A stretch of DNA of 53,870 bases from Peptococcaceae bacterium (GTDB taxonomy: Bacteria > Bacillota > Desulfotomaculia > Desulfotomaculales > Pelotomaculaceae), in assembly GCA_012518875.1 (NCBI GenBank), contig JAAYRI010000122.1, positions 1 to 53,870 on the forward strand, in the 5' to 3' direction. Positions 9,080 to 17,269 of the stretch are shown piece by piece; within the stretch, counting starts at the first letter, position 1, and the number at the start of each line of letters is the position of its first letter. Both the position numbers and the translations under genes were made by a program. Under the pieces are notes generated by a model. It did no database searches. It had not been told where the DNA came from and saw nothing but the letters and a program-made list of their open reading frames with translations.

Positions 9080-9982
9080 TTAATTATGACTTCCTTTCTG
9101 CAATAAATTTATTTCATGAATAAGTGTGTTCCACACATTTTTTAAATCGGTTGCAACAGGTGCATCAGTGAATTCTACAAGTGGAAGTTTTTTTATTTGT
9201 GCTTCTGTTACCGCCCGGTCATAACGAATCCGGCCTACTACCTTTATTCCGGCGTTAAGGGCCAAATTTTCAATTTTGTCGCTCATTGCGGGATTGATAT
9301 CATGCTTATTCAGGCAAAGAAAGGCAGGTATTTTAAAATAATTAACCAGCTCCATCACCCGCGCCAAGTCATGTTCACCCGATAATGTTGGTTCGGTCAC
9401 GATTAGTACATAGTCTGTCCCAGTAACGGAGGCAATAACAGGACAACCAATTCCTGGGGGCCCATCGACTATGACATAGGATAAGTTTTTATTTTCAGCA
9501 ATTTTTTTGGCCTGATCACGCACCAGAGCTACCAGTTTGCCCGAGTTTTCTTCTGCTATACCTAGTTTAGCATGAACCATGGGCCCGTAGCGGGTTTCAG
9601 AGATATACCATTGGCCATTAATTGCTGGTTCGAAGGCAATCGCTTTTTCCGGGCAAAAATAACTGCATACACCGCATCCTTCACAGGATATGGGATCTAT
9701 TGCATAGGCGGGTTTTTTATTTTCGTTTTTTATTACCGCACCAAAACGGCATAATTCATAGCATTTTCCACAACTGTTGCATTTGGCAGGTATAATTTCA
9801 GCCAGTTTTCCGCCTGAAAAGTCGTGGGATTCCTTGACCTGGGGATCAAGTACAAGGTGGAGGTCGGCGGCGTCTACATCACAATCAGCTACTGCTGGTT
9901 TTGGTGCCAGGGAAGTTAGGGAAGCTACCAGGCTGGTTTTACCTGTACCGCCTTTGCCGCTAATTACTGTTATCTCTATCAC
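9080..9982 (-). CDS. MinD-superfamily P-loop ATPase with inserted 2x[4Fe-4S] ferredoxin domain (second copy)
   Basis: Deviant Walker A SGKGGTGKT at the N-terminus, a ferredoxin insert at about residues 65-110 (CNSCGKCYELCRFGAV and CEGCGVCSYFCPEKAI), then the MinD core with DGPPGIGCPV. The start is GTG at 9982, seven bases after GGAGG, overlapping the previous stop by four bases. It is paralogous to the gene upstream; the two probably form a heterodimer. The biochemical function is not established: coupling ATP hydrolysis to cluster transfer or electron transfer is inferred. Confidence 0.92.
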   Translation of the reverse strand: MIEITVISGKGGTGKTSLVASLTSLAPKPAVADCDVDAADLHLVLDPQVKESHDFSGGKLAEIIPAKCNSCGKCYELCRFGAVIKNENKKPAYAIDPISCEGCGVCSYFCPEKAIAFEPAINGQWYISETRYGPMVHAKLGIAEENSGKLVALVRDQAKKIAENKNLSYVIVDGPPGIGCPVIASVTGTDYVLIVTEPTLSGEHDLARVMELVNYFKIPAFLCLNKHDINPAMSDKIENLALNAGIKVVGRIRYDRAVTEAQIKKLPLVEFTDAPVATDLKNVWNTLIHEINLLQKGSHN

Positions 9983-10842
9983 CGTCCCGCCTCCTTTATT
10001 ATAGTATCTATCAGTTCTTTGAACAATTCCCTATAGCCTTCCACCCCTGAATAGGGTAACTCACCCTTGGAATAAGCTTCCGCTACCCGACGGTCATCTG
10101 GAATTTCTGCCAATATTTTGATGTTGTTATCCCGGCAAAAATCACGGGCTAGTGTGTGTTCCGGGACAGATCTGTTTATTACCACTGCATGAGGAATACC
10201 TAGTTCCTTTACCATGTCAACGGCGATTTCCAGGTCATTAACCCCAAAGGGAGTTGGTTCCGTAACCAGGAGGATGTAATCTACTCCTTTGATAGCGGCT
10301 ACTACTGGGCAAGATGTACCGGGGGATGCATCCACAATGTTTAAATCCTCCCCCTGGGCAGTTTCCCGCACTGCCTCAATAAGCGGTGGGCTGTGTATTT
10401 CACCAACGTCTAGTTTGCCATGATAGAATTTGAGGTTATTGCCACAATCCCCAGTCTCAACCACACCGAAGTTTCTGCTATGCTCTGTAATAGCTTCAGC
10501 AGGGCAGACAAGGCTGCAACCACCACAACCATGGCACATTTTATCGAATGTTAAAACATTTTTGTTGATGCAAACAATGGCGCTAAACTGGCAAATTTCC
10601 CCGCATAGGCCGCAGGCAGTGCATTTGTCCTGATCCACAATTGGAACAGGTATACCCACCATGTGGCGATAACTGATATTGGGTTTCAGAAAAAGATGTC
10701 CGTTGGGTTCTTCAACGTCACAGTCCATATAAGCTGTTTTGTGTCCGGTGTCTGCAGCTGCAAGGGCAAGGCTGGCAGAAACTGTGGTTTTTCCTGTGCC
10801 ACCTTTGCCGCTGGCAACAGCTATGGTAAGTTTTTGTTTCAT
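9979..10842 (-). CDS. MinD-superfamily P-loop ATPase with inserted 2x[4Fe-4S] ferredoxin domain (first copy)
   Basis: A 287-residue protein with ASGKGGTGKT, a ferredoxin insert at about residues 64-110 (CTACGLCGEICQFSAI and CHGCGGCSLVCPAEAI) and the MinD switch DASPGTSCPV. GGGGGG precedes the ATG. It lies 33 bases after the DUF5320 gene and overlaps the second copy by four bases. Adjacent pairs of these ATPases with NifX, DUF5320 and DUF134 genes are a known arrangement in strict anaerobes, but their reaction is not established. Confidence 0.92.
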   Translation of the reverse strand: MKQKLTIAVASGKGGTGKTTVSASLALAAADTGHKTAYMDCDVEEPNGHLFLKPNISYRHMVGIPVPIVDQDKCTACGLCGEICQFSAIVCINKNVLTFDKMCHGCGGCSLVCPAEAITEHSRNFGVVETGDCGNNLKFYHGKLDVGEIHSPPLIEAVRETAQGEDLNIVDASPGTSCPVVAAIKGVDYILLVTEPTPFGVNDLEIAVDMVKELGIPHAVVINRSVPEHTLARDFCRDNNIKILAEIPDDRRVAEAYSKGELPYSGVEGYRELFKELIDTIIKEAGR

Positions 10843-10875
10843 AATTTCCCCCCTAGCAGGGCAGTTCTAGTTCTA

Positions 10876-11208
10876 CTAATCTTTAATTTCTAATTCCTTG
10901 ATTCGTTTTCTTAGCTGTTCAAGTGTGTTTTCCAGGTATTCAGCCTGTTCCCTAAGAAATGTTAGTTCTTGTTCACCGCCCAGTGGGGGTGCATAAACGG
11001 GTGCGTTTAGTGAAGCATAGGGACCCCACCCGGGCCAGTGGCGTGGTAAGGCGTTTTGCTGTCTGTACCACCCACCCTGGGCGCCGACCCTCCGGCAGAA
11101 TCCCTGGTTAAACCCGGAACAGGGGCCTATGGGGCTCATGCAGTAACCACGGCCCCGACCCGTCATGGGCCCGGCACCCTGTGGTCCTGTGCCATTGAAG
11201 CGTGTCAT
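10876..11208 (-). CDS. DUF5320 family protein
   Basis: A 110-residue protein. The N-terminal half matches DUF5320: GTGPQGAGPMTGRGRGYC followed by CSGFNQGFCRR, rich in Gly, Arg, Pro and aromatic residues with three cysteines. The last ~35 residues are a predicted coiled coil (EQELTFLREQAEYLENTLEQ). The ATG at 11208 is preferred over the open frame upstream because GAGGAGG sits eight bases before it. The family is always small and found beside MinD-ferredoxin and NifX genes. Function unknown. Confidence 0.85.
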   Translation of the reverse strand: MTRFNGTGPQGAGPMTGRGRGYCMSPIGPCSGFNQGFCRRVGAQGGWYRQQNALPRHWPGWGPYASLNAPVYAPPLGGEQELTFLREQAEYLENTLEQLRKRIKELEIKD

Positions 11209-11272
11209 AAGGGATTCCTCCTCGAACATTGGTTTAAATGTTTAACATTGCAAAATAATATCAGTTTGTATG

Positions 11273-11518
11273 TTATCTTCCGGTGCCTTGGCCTCTGCCG
11301 CCGCCTTGGCCTCTGCCGCCGCCTTGGCCTCTGCCGCCGCCTTGGCCTCTGCCGCCACCTTGACCTCTGCCGCCACCTTGACCTCTGCCGCCGCCTTGAC
11401 CTCTGCCGGCACCTTGACCCCTGCCGCCGCCTTGTCCCTGGCCGTCGCCACATGGGCCAATGCCTCTTCCCGTTTTAGGGCCTTTGCCTGCCGGCCCGGT
11501 ACCGTCTCCTCTAGGCAT
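11273..11518 (-). CDS. Gly/Arg/Gln-rich protein with hexapeptide repeats (DUF5320-like N-terminus)
   Basis: Starts MPRGDGTGPAGKGPKTGRG, the same motif that opens the neighbouring DUF5320 protein, followed by one cysteine and then about eight copies of GGGRGQ to the C-terminus, 81 residues in all. The repeat resembles RGG boxes, is strongly basic and probably disordered. AGGAGG stands upstream of the ATG at 11518, which rejects longer reading frames. The DNA repeat keeps other frames open on both strands, but only this frame has the operon position, ribosome binding site and family motif. Function unknown. Confidence 0.75.
   Translation of the reverse strand: MPRGDGTGPAGKGPKTGRGIGPCGDGQGQGGGRGQGAGRGQGGGRGQGGGRGQGGGRGQGGGRGQGGGRGQGGGRGQGTGR
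11286..11429. repeat. Tandem array of eight 18-bp units
   Basis: Unit CCTTGGCCTCTGCCGCCG with one to three substitutions per copy, eight full units in register and a degenerate ninth. The first three units are identical, which suggests recent expansion by slippage. Each unit encodes one hexapeptide (GGGRGQ or close variant) of the minus-strand gene, so copy-number change keeps the frame. Confidence 0.95.
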
Positions 11519-11553
11519 CTTTATTCCTCCTTTCATAATATAGTTTGTTCTGC

Positions 11554-11916
11554 TTAAGCCCAATGGCCTTCAACATTTGCTCCACCAGCTTGTTTTAATT
11601 TGCCGTTTTTAAATCTTTCCAGAACCTCTGTTACAGTACCATCAACAGCACTGTAGACCTTGATCCCTGCACTGCTTAAGGTTTTAAAAGCCTTGGGGCC
11701 ACAATTCCCGGTGATCACTGCCTCTACATTGTGTCTGCTGATGTTCTCAGCTGTTTGAATCCCTGCTCCCTGACTGATGTTTAAATTGTGTTCATTACTA
11801 ATTACCTGGTGCTTGTTTGTCTCAGTATCAATTACTATAAACCATTTTGCTCGGCCAAATCTAGCATCAATCTTGCTTTCCAGGTCTTGTCCAACAGAAG
11901 TAATAGCGACCTTCAT
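11554..11916 (-). CDS. NifX/NifB-type iron-molybdenum cofactor-binding protein (operon-first copy)
   Basis: A 120-residue NifX-family domain: KVAITSVGQDLESKIDARFGRAKWFIVID, then the conserved VEAVITGNCGPKAFKTL with a single central cysteine. AGGAGG lies eight bases before the ATG. It is the first gene of the operon that ends at 7304, about 50 bases downstream of a clear sigma-A type promoter. It differs from the second NifX-like protein (8735-9079) in cysteine content, so the two probably do different jobs. Substrate cluster unknown. Confidence 0.92.
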   Translation of the reverse strand: MKVAITSVGQDLESKIDARFGRAKWFIVIDTETNKHQVISNEHNLNISQGAGIQTAENISRHNVEAVITGNCGPKAFKTLSSAGIKVYSAVDGTVTEVLERFKNGKLKQAGGANVEGHWA

Positions 11917-11942
11917 AATGTTGACCTCCTAATTTACGAATT

Positions 11943-11995
11943 GTTATGACCACTGGTTCATAACTATTGTATTCCCTATTATGAACTAATGTCAA
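11943..11995 (-). promoter_or_regulatory. Promoter with overlapping inverted-repeat operators for the NifX/MinD/Mrp operon
   Basis: On the minus strand TTGACA (11990-11995) and TACAAT (11966-11971) are separated by 18 bases, a near-consensus sigma-A promoter. Three TTATGA/TTCATAA-type half-sites surround it: TTATGAA at 11980-11986 inside the spacer, and the near-palindrome GTTATGACC...GGTTCATAAC at 11943-11964 directly downstream of the -10. The layout is that of a repressor operator. The remaining 11996-12130 holds the divergent upstream region of the next gene. Confidence 0.65.
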
Positions 11996-12130
11996 CAACA
12001 TTATGCCGGCATCAAATAAAAAATTTATTGCCTGCATGAAAGAGATTGTCTATAATAATTTTGAACGATATTTCACTAGAAGATGTCCTAAAACACATTT
12101 GGGGACAGTTAAAAAAAATGGAGGTTAGGT

Positions 12131-12568
12131 ATGGGGGAATTGAATAGGGATTCTGTGCAGGAGAATCAGAGAATAAAGGAAGAATGGGTGTCAGCTCTTA
12201 TTGAGCTAAATAGACAGCTGAAGCAATGGACAGTGGCACAAATAAAGGAATGGGAAAAGGATCCAAAACAAACTGTGGTTCCTTGTGTTATTGAAACAAC
12301 TGCCGAAAGGCAGGAAGAATACCTAGGTAGGTATTTTGTCCCAATGCTGGTGATTACCTCTGAAGAATGTGAGGTAGTTGTCAGACCCATTGGCAGGTTT
12401 GCGATAGGTGCTATTGGGCAGGTATGTATGACAAACAACAGGCAGTCGTCTAATTTTTTGTACTCGAGAAAAAAAGGTTGGTTAGTCATGGAAAACAGAA
12501 GACCGTTAACTAGAGAAATATTTCTCGACCTGCTGAAACAGATGTGCTGTTCCAAAGATAATGTATAG
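12131..12568 (+). CDS. Hypothetical protein
   Basis: A 145-residue soluble protein that I do not recognise. The first ~50 residues are charged and helical (RIKEEWVSALIELNRQLKQW). A mixed alpha/beta part follows with CEVVVRPIGRFAIGAIG and a C-terminal helix ending LLKQMCCSKDNV. No membrane segment. The ATG is preceded by TGGAGG. It is 27 bases upstream of the DUF1847 gene on the same strand and probably co-transcribed with it. Confidence 0.65.
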   Translation: MGELNRDSVQENQRIKEEWVSALIELNRQLKQWTVAQIKEWEKDPKQTVVPCVIETTAERQEEYLGRYFVPMLVITSEECEVVVRPIGRFAIGAIGQVCMTNNRQSSNFLYSRKKGWLVMENRRPLTREIFLDLLKQMCCSKDNV

Positions 12569-12595
12569 GTGCATAGTAAGGGGGAGGTAAATAAA

Positions 12596-13219
12596 ATGTT
12601 GAACTGTGCTAAATGTGGTGCGCATCCATGTTATAAAGGAAATTTAGAAAAATTACCCGCCAACTGCCCAATGAGGTTATATAAGGAAATATATGATGAG
12701 GCGGCAGATATTTATCGTCAATCTGCTGGCAGTCTGGCTTGCAATTCAGCGCGGGTGGAGGCAGGTGGTTATGGGGTCTGGCCACGGATTAGAGAAATTA
12801 TGGAGTTTTCCCACCTCGCCGGCTTCAAAAAGCTTGGTCTGGCTTTCTGTGTGGGCCTGCGCAAGGAAGCCCTGGAAGTGAACAGGATCCTGGAAAGCAA
12901 TAGTTTTATGGTGGCATCAGTAATGTGTAAAACTGGCTCCAGGCCCAAGGAAGAACTGGGGTTGCGTGATGATGAAAAGGTGCGCCCGGGCCAGTTTGAG
13001 GCAATGTGTAACCCTGTGGTTCAGGCGCTGCTTTTAAACAAAGAACAGACCGATTTGAATGTCCTACTCGGCCTGTGTGTGGGTCATGATACCATATTCA
13101 TTAAACATTCGGAGGCCCCGATTACAGTATTGGCGGTAAAGGATAGAGCCACGGGGCACAATCCATTGGCGGCAGTTTATGCCACCCATTATTTTCAGTC
13201 CAGGGTAAACCTGAAATAG
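12596..13219 (+). CDS. DUF1847 family metal-binding-like protein
   Basis: N-terminal Cys motif MLNCAKCGAHPCYKGNLEKLPANCP is characteristic of DUF1847. The rest (RIREIMEFSHLAGFKKLGLAFC, then GLCVGHDTIFIKHSEAPIT) is conserved with several cysteines and histidines suited to metal binding. The start is the ATG at 12596, eight bases after GGGGGAGG; the longer frame from 12569 has no ribosome site. Found in many anaerobes, function unknown. It is followed by a convergent NifU-like gene. Confidence 0.85.
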   Translation: MLNCAKCGAHPCYKGNLEKLPANCPMRLYKEIYDEAADIYRQSAGSLACNSARVEAGGYGVWPRIREIMEFSHLAGFKKLGLAFCVGLRKEALEVNRILESNSFMVASVMCKTGSRPKEELGLRDDEKVRPGQFEAMCNPVVQALLLNKEQTDLNVLLGLCVGHDTIFIKHSEAPITVLAVKDRATGHNPLAAVYATHYFQSRVNLK

Positions 13220-13237
13220 TTCCCCGCTGGTTGGGCA

Positions 13238-13684
13238 CTACTTATTATTATTTATATAATCTCTCTTCCAGGGGAACTTTGCTAGCTGAATATAGTCTTT
13301 AATGGCTGCATCAAGGGTCTCTGCTGCCAACTCTGCACAGTGTACATGATCCTCAGGCAGTCCACCGAGAGCCTCCAGGATCGTATTTGGATCAATTTTC
13401 ATTGCTTCTTCAATTGTACGGTCTTTGGCTAGTACTGTGGTAATGCTGCCGCAGGCAATGGATGCACCACAACCGTCAGTCCAAAAAGAAGCCAGGGCTA
13501 TCCGATTATCCTTAACCTTGAGCCATATTGCCAGTGTATCGCCGCATATGCCGGTAGCCTGGGCAAAACCATCACATTTTGGAATGTTACCTACATTATG
13601 TGGGTTTCTGGCATGGTTAATTACTGTTTCACTATATTCGCCCTGCATTTGTGTTATAAATTCTTTTTCAACATGTTCCTCCAT
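13238..13684 (-). CDS. NifU/IscU-like Fe-S scaffold protein
   Basis: A 148-residue NifU N-terminal-domain protein with the three scaffold cysteine positions in GICGDTL, DGCGASIACGS and HVHCAELAAETL, and the opening YSETVINHARNPHNVG. An aspartate follows the first cysteine (CGD), as usual in these scaffolds. The ATG at 13684 gives the family N-terminus; the open frame upstream to 13765 is hydrophobic and lacks a ribosome site. It is a paralogue of the next gene upstream. No IscS or NifS gene is visible beside it. Confidence 0.88.
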   Translation of the reverse strand: MEEHVEKEFITQMQGEYSETVINHARNPHNVGNIPKCDGFAQATGICGDTLAIWLKVKDNRIALASFWTDGCGASIACGSITTVLAKDRTIEEAMKIDPNTILEALGGLPEDHVHCAELAAETLDAAIKDYIQLAKFPWKRDYINNNK

Positions 13685-13806
13685 AACTGTCCATTCCCCC
13701 TTCAAGGTCTGTAAAAACAAAAGATTTATAAAACAATAATACAACCAGTTGTAGGTATGTGTCAAAAGAATTTAAAAGATTGTTTCACAACATCGCCTTT
13801 TGATAA

Positions 13807-13843
13807 AAATGGGCCGGTTGAACTGTTTAAACCAGCCCATTTC
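13807..13843. terminator. Bidirectional-looking terminator between the two NifU-like genes
   Basis: AAATGGGC-C-GGTT pairs with AACC-A-GCCCATTT (12 pairs plus one mismatch) around GAACTGTTTA. On the minus strand the stem is followed by TTTTTATC, and on the plus strand by a run of eight T residues. It overlaps the end of the upstream NifU-like gene, so the two scaffold genes are probably separate transcripts. Confidence 0.75.
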
Positions 13844-14279
13844 TTTTTTTTCTGATTTTTGCCAGCTCCTGGTAGTCCTCAATAGCCATATGGAGTGTTT
13901 CTGCAGCCCATTCAGCACAATGTATGTGTGCCTTCGGTAGACCGTCTAGTGCCTCCAAGATGGCGTCTTTGTCGATGTTTTTTACTTCCTGTACAGGCAG
14001 GCCTGTAGCAAGGGTAGTGGCAACACTACCACAGGCCAGGGTAGGTACGCAGCCGTCAGTCCAAAAGGTTGTCCTGGTAACAGTATCGTTTCGAATACTA
14101 ACCCACATGCTCAAGGTATCGCCACATTCGGCTGACATGCTCTGGGCAAAACCATCGCTTTTGGGCAGGCTGCCCATGTTTCGGGGGTTCTTGGCATGAT
14201 CAATCACGGTTTCACTGTATTTCCAGTGCATATTATCCAGGACTTCTTTTTCAGCATGATGCCTGTCATGTTCATTCAT
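13827..14279 (-). CDS. NifU/IscU-like Fe-S scaffold protein (second copy)
   Basis: A 150-residue paralogue of the gene at 13238-13684, with ECGDTLSMW, DGCVPTLACGS and HIHCAEWAAETL carrying the scaffold cysteines and YSETVIDHAKNPRNMG at the N-terminus. The ~20-residue N-terminal extension is rich in His, Asp and Glu (MNEHDRHHAEKE). GGGGAAG lies upstream of the ATG. The pair shows about 55-60% identity by eye, so an older duplication with diverged function is likely. A terminator follows its stop codon. Confidence 0.88.
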   Translation of the reverse strand: MNEHDRHHAEKEVLDNMHWKYSETVIDHAKNPRNMGSLPKSDGFAQSMSAECGDTLSMWVSIRNDTVTRTTFWTDGCVPTLACGSVATTLATGLPVQEVKNIDKDAILEALDGLPKAHIHCAEWAAETLHMAIEDYQELAKIRKKRNGLV

Positions 14280-14621
14280 TAAATGTTCTTCCCCTTTCTT
14301 TGTGTGAACATCCTATAATATTTTGTATTTTTGTCCTTTACCCAAAGCAATACCTGCAAATTGCCAAAAAAAATTACTATGCGGGGGTTTTTTGATATAA
14401 TAACCTTAAAATACTGGAAGCCGACCCTGCCATATGTAATATTATAAGGCTTTTGGTTGTTTTTTTTAACCATCAGTATTTAACATTACTGGTAGAGGTA
14501 AGAGGGTAATGGCTTTCCTTGTTGAAAGGTATACATAAATCATATTAGAAAAATTTATTAACACTGCAACATTTTAGCACAGTATGGATTGCTGGATGAT
14601 GAAGAGGGTAGGTGAAGATAT

Positions 14622-15599
14622 TTGCCGGCCAACCTTACACCCCAGTATTACGCGGCAGAAGAGTCCTTTAAAAAGGCTGTTTCAATTGAGGAAAAGATTA
14701 CAGCGTTGGAGGAAATGCTGGCCGTCATTCCCAAGCACAAGGGAACCGAAAAAATAAGAGCAGATCTGAGAAGAAGACTGTCAAGGCTAAGGCGGGATAG
14801 GACAAAAAAACCCAAAACCAGTCATGTGGATCCATTTAGCATTGAACGGCAGGGGGCGGGGCAGGCGGTACTGTTTGGTTTCCCCAACACAGGCAAATCC
14901 TCCTTTCTTGCCGCTTTGACCAGAGCCCAGCCTAAAATAGCTGACTACCCGTTTACCACTACAGTTCCCCTGGCTGGAATGATGCCCTATGAAGATGTTT
15001 TTGTTCAGCTGGTCGACACCCCCCCGATAACAGAGGATATTGTACCACCGGGGCTAATTGGGACCTTGCGTAATGCTGATATTCTGTTGATATTTGTAGA
15101 TGTTGCCAGTGATGAATGCCTGGAACAACTAGAATTTTGTCTAAACTACCTTAAGGATAAAAAGATCGTAAGGGAAGATTTGATGCCCGAGGTACATGGA
15201 GTGTCCCCAAACAAAGTTTTAGTGCTGGCGTCCAAGATAGACCAAAAGGGTAGTAAAGATAACATGCAGATAATTAGGGAACTTACCCCAACGGGTATAG
15301 CCATACATCCATTTTCCACCAGAACAGGAGAGGGTTTAGAGGTTCTAAGGGAGAAAATTTTTCAGATGCTTAATGTTATTAGGGTCTACACAAAAATACC
15401 AGGTAAGGATCCGGATGTAAAAAAACCATTTATTATGGATCATGGCAGTACAATCATGGAACTGGCCCAGACCATTCATAGGGATTTGCCCAGGTTAATG
15501 AAAAATGCCAGGGTCTGGGGTTCTGCAAGGTATGACGGCCAATCAGTGGCGCGTGATTACATTATGGCCGATGGGGATATAGTTGAGATTAGCCAGTAA
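14622..15599 (+). CDS. TGS-domain GTPase of the Obg/DRG-like group
   Basis: A 325-residue GTPase. Residues 1-65 form a helical basic N-terminus, the P-loop is GFPNTGKSS (86-94), G3 is DTPP near 132, G4 is ASKID near 207, and a C-terminal TGS domain (about 255-325) ends [12 protein letters not shown]. The architecture resembles archaeal/eukaryotic DRG and bacterial YchF-like proteins, which associate with ribosomes. The start must be the TTG at 14622: no ATG or GTG upstream is in frame, and AGGTGA lies eight bases before it. It is single and followed by a terminator. Confidence 0.85.
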   Translation: MPANLTPQYYAAEESFKKAVSIEEKITALEEMLAVIPKHKGTEKIRADLRRRLSRLRRDRTKKPKTSHVDPFSIERQGAGQAVLFGFPNTGKSSFLAALTRAQPKIADYPFTTTVPLAGMMPYEDVFVQLVDTPPITEDIVPPGLIGTLRNADILLIFVDVASDECLEQLEFCLNYLKDKKIVREDLMPEVHGVSPNKVLVLASKIDQKGSKDNMQIIRELTPTGIAIHPFSTRTGEGLEVLREKIFQMLNVIRVYTKIPGKDPDVKKPFIMDHGSTIMELAQTIHRDLPRLMKNARVWGSARYDGQSVARDYIMADGDIVEISQ

Positions 15600-15610
15600 G
15601 GTAAATCAGG

Positions 15611-15635
15611 GGGGCCAGTCAGAGGCCTCTTTTTT
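15611..15635 (+). terminator. Terminator after the TGS GTPase
   Basis: GGGGCC (15611-15616) pairs with GGCCTC (15624-15629) and is followed by a T run, 12 bases after the stop codon. Confidence 0.7.
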
Positions 15636-15948
15636 GTCTTTGGGAGATCAACCAGGTGTGTTAGACAAATGCTACCGGGGTGGTGTTGTTTAACCCATAA
15701 TAGCACTATCATTTTTTTATGGGTTATAATATCATGTAAAATTGGAAGTCAATTGGGGAAAGTATAAAAGCTGGATATGGTGGTTAGCATAGGCAACAGA
15801 AGGACCAACGGGTAGATTTGCCGGTTGGACCGGGGCTGGTGATAGTGGTAAACATTATTTTTGAAGAATAAAAGAAGGATTTTTCCGCCATTAGAAGAAT
15901 CTTCATCTGATGTGTGTTTTTAAACTTTTTTTGGTAAAGGAGATAACC
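15636..15948. other. Non-coding gap upstream of the glycosyltransferase
   Basis: No gene seen. It holds an inverted repeat AACCCATAA / TTATGGGTT at about 15690-15726 and a short hairpin CCAAC...GTTGG near 15808-15827. Neither matches a riboswitch that I recognise. Confidence 0.4.
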
Positions 15949-17178
15949 ATGGAGGTAATTTACTACGGGGCCCAGTTTTTCATTTCAGTATATTACTTTT
16001 ATTTTTTTGTGATTTCTTTATTCGGGTTTTTTCGTAGATACAGTGATGACATTTTGCCACCTGCTTCCCGTTTTGCTATTGTTGTTGCAGCCTATAATGA
16101 GGAAAAGGTTATTGGTGCGTTAATCAGAAACCTGCAAGACCTGGATTATCCAAAAGAGTTGTATGATGTTTATGTTGTGGCTGATAATTGCACAGATAAT
16201 ACTGCCGCCATTGCGGCAGAATATGGTGCTACTGTTATGGAACGTTTTAACCAGGTAGATAAAGGGAAGGGGTACGCTCTTGAATATGCATTTAATAACA
16301 TCTTTGAGCGGGGTATTCCCTATGATGCAGTCTGTGTTTTTGACGCGGACAATCTTGTGGCGGGTAATTTTCTATCAATTATGAATGGACATTTACTAAA
16401 GGGTGAAAAAATCATTCAGGGTTTCCTGGACACAAAAAACGCCCATGATACCTGGATTACAAAATCCATCTATATCAGCTATATATTGACCAACCGTTTC
16501 TGGCAGCTCTCCAAATATAATTTAGGCTTTACCTGTGCACTGGGAGGTACCGGCATGTGCCTTTCAGTAGAAATGCTTAAAAGATACGGTTGGGGTATGA
16601 CTTCCCTTACTGAGGACCTGGAATTTCAGACCAAAGCGCTTTTAAATAATATCAAGGTTTGTTGGGCCCATGATGCTAAGGTATATGATGAAAAGCCCTT
16701 GAGTTTGATGCAATCTTGGCGTCAGCGCAGACGGTGGATGCAGGGCCATACCAACGTGGCAGGAAGATATGTCGGCAAATTGTTCCTGGAAGCTATTCGC
16801 ACCAAAAATTTTGCCATGATTGATGGCGCGATGTATTTGATCCAGCCCTTTTTCCTAATGTTCACAGGTTTGTGTTTAATAGGCAACTTTTTTATGTATG
16901 ATCAGGTTTACGATAAGCCTATGATTGCTGTGATCAGCTTTTTCTCGCAGTTTATATATTTTGGTATCGGCCTGACACTAGAAAAGGTGAGCCTAAAGGC
17001 TTACTGGTGGTTACTTTTCTACCCCATATTCGCCTTGACCTGGCTGCCGGTGGCATTTATTGGGTTCGCAATGCGTAAAAACAAGGTTTGGGCACACACC
17101 CTACACATCCGCAACATTAAACATGAAAATCTGCACCTTTACATACCGGGGAAAATTGATGATAGGCGGGCTAGCTGA
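15949..17178 (+). CDS. Membrane glycosyltransferase, family 2 (processive type)
   Basis: A 409-residue GT2 enzyme. One N-terminal membrane segment is followed by the GT-A domain (FAIVVAAYNEEKVIGALI, first Asp at VVADNCTDN, DxD at VFDADN), the catalytic TEDLEF motif and QRRRWMQGH (QxxRW). Three membrane segments follow to the C-terminus. TED plus QxxRW is the signature of processive synthases such as hyaluronan, cellulose and N-acetylglucosamine polymer synthases. The product here is unknown. The ATG at 15949 follows AAGGAG by eight bases, rejecting the frame extending upstream. No other polysaccharide genes are adjacent. Confidence 0.88.
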   Translation: MEVIYYGAQFFISVYYFYFFVISLFGFFRRYSDDILPPASRFAIVVAAYNEEKVIGALIRNLQDLDYPKELYDVYVVADNCTDNTAAIAAEYGATVMERFNQVDKGKGYALEYAFNNIFERGIPYDAVCVFDADNLVAGNFLSIMNGHLLKGEKIIQGFLDTKNAHDTWITKSIYISYILTNRFWQLSKYNLGFTCALGGTGMCLSVEMLKRYGWGMTSLTEDLEFQTKALLNNIKVCWAHDAKVYDEKPLSLMQSWRQRRRWMQGHTNVAGRYVGKLFLEAIRTKNFAMIDGAMYLIQPFFLMFTGLCLIGNFFMYDQVYDKPMIAVISFFSQFIYFGIGLTLEKVSLKAYWWLLFYPIFALTWLPVAFIGFAMRKNKVWAHTLHIRNIKHENLHLYIPGKIDDRRAS

Positions 17179-17227
17179 AGCAGTTTGCAGAGTTTTAAAA
17201 AGAGACAGGCAGTGCGGCAATTTATCC

Positions 17228-17256
17228 TTGACATGTTATGTTGACGTCTGTATCAT
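17228..17256 (+). promoter_or_regulatory. Sigma-A promoter of the T-box/paaK transcript
   Basis: TTGACA (17228-17233) and TATCAT (17251-17256) are separated by 17 bases, placing a start site a few bases before the T-box structure. Confidence 0.7.
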
Positions 17257-17269
17257 AGGTATTAATTGA

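Noticed and set aside
11286-11429. CRISPR-like regular array
   Set aside because: The 18-bp units abut with no spacers, encode a protein repeat and no cas gene is present.
11056-11557. Plus-strand repeat-rich open frames over the Gly/Arg-rich gene
   Set aside because: The 18-bp repeat keeps several frames open; only the minus-strand frame has ribosome site, operon context and a DUF5320-like N-terminus.
12072-12082. ATATTTCACT match resembling the regulon element
   Set aside because: It shares only about ten bases of the core; the upstream CTAATnAAT block and the -10 part are absent.
14279-14473. 64-codon minus-strand frame upstream of the second NifU-like gene
   Set aside because: AT-rich, no ribosome binding site and it occupies the promoter region of the NifU-like gene.
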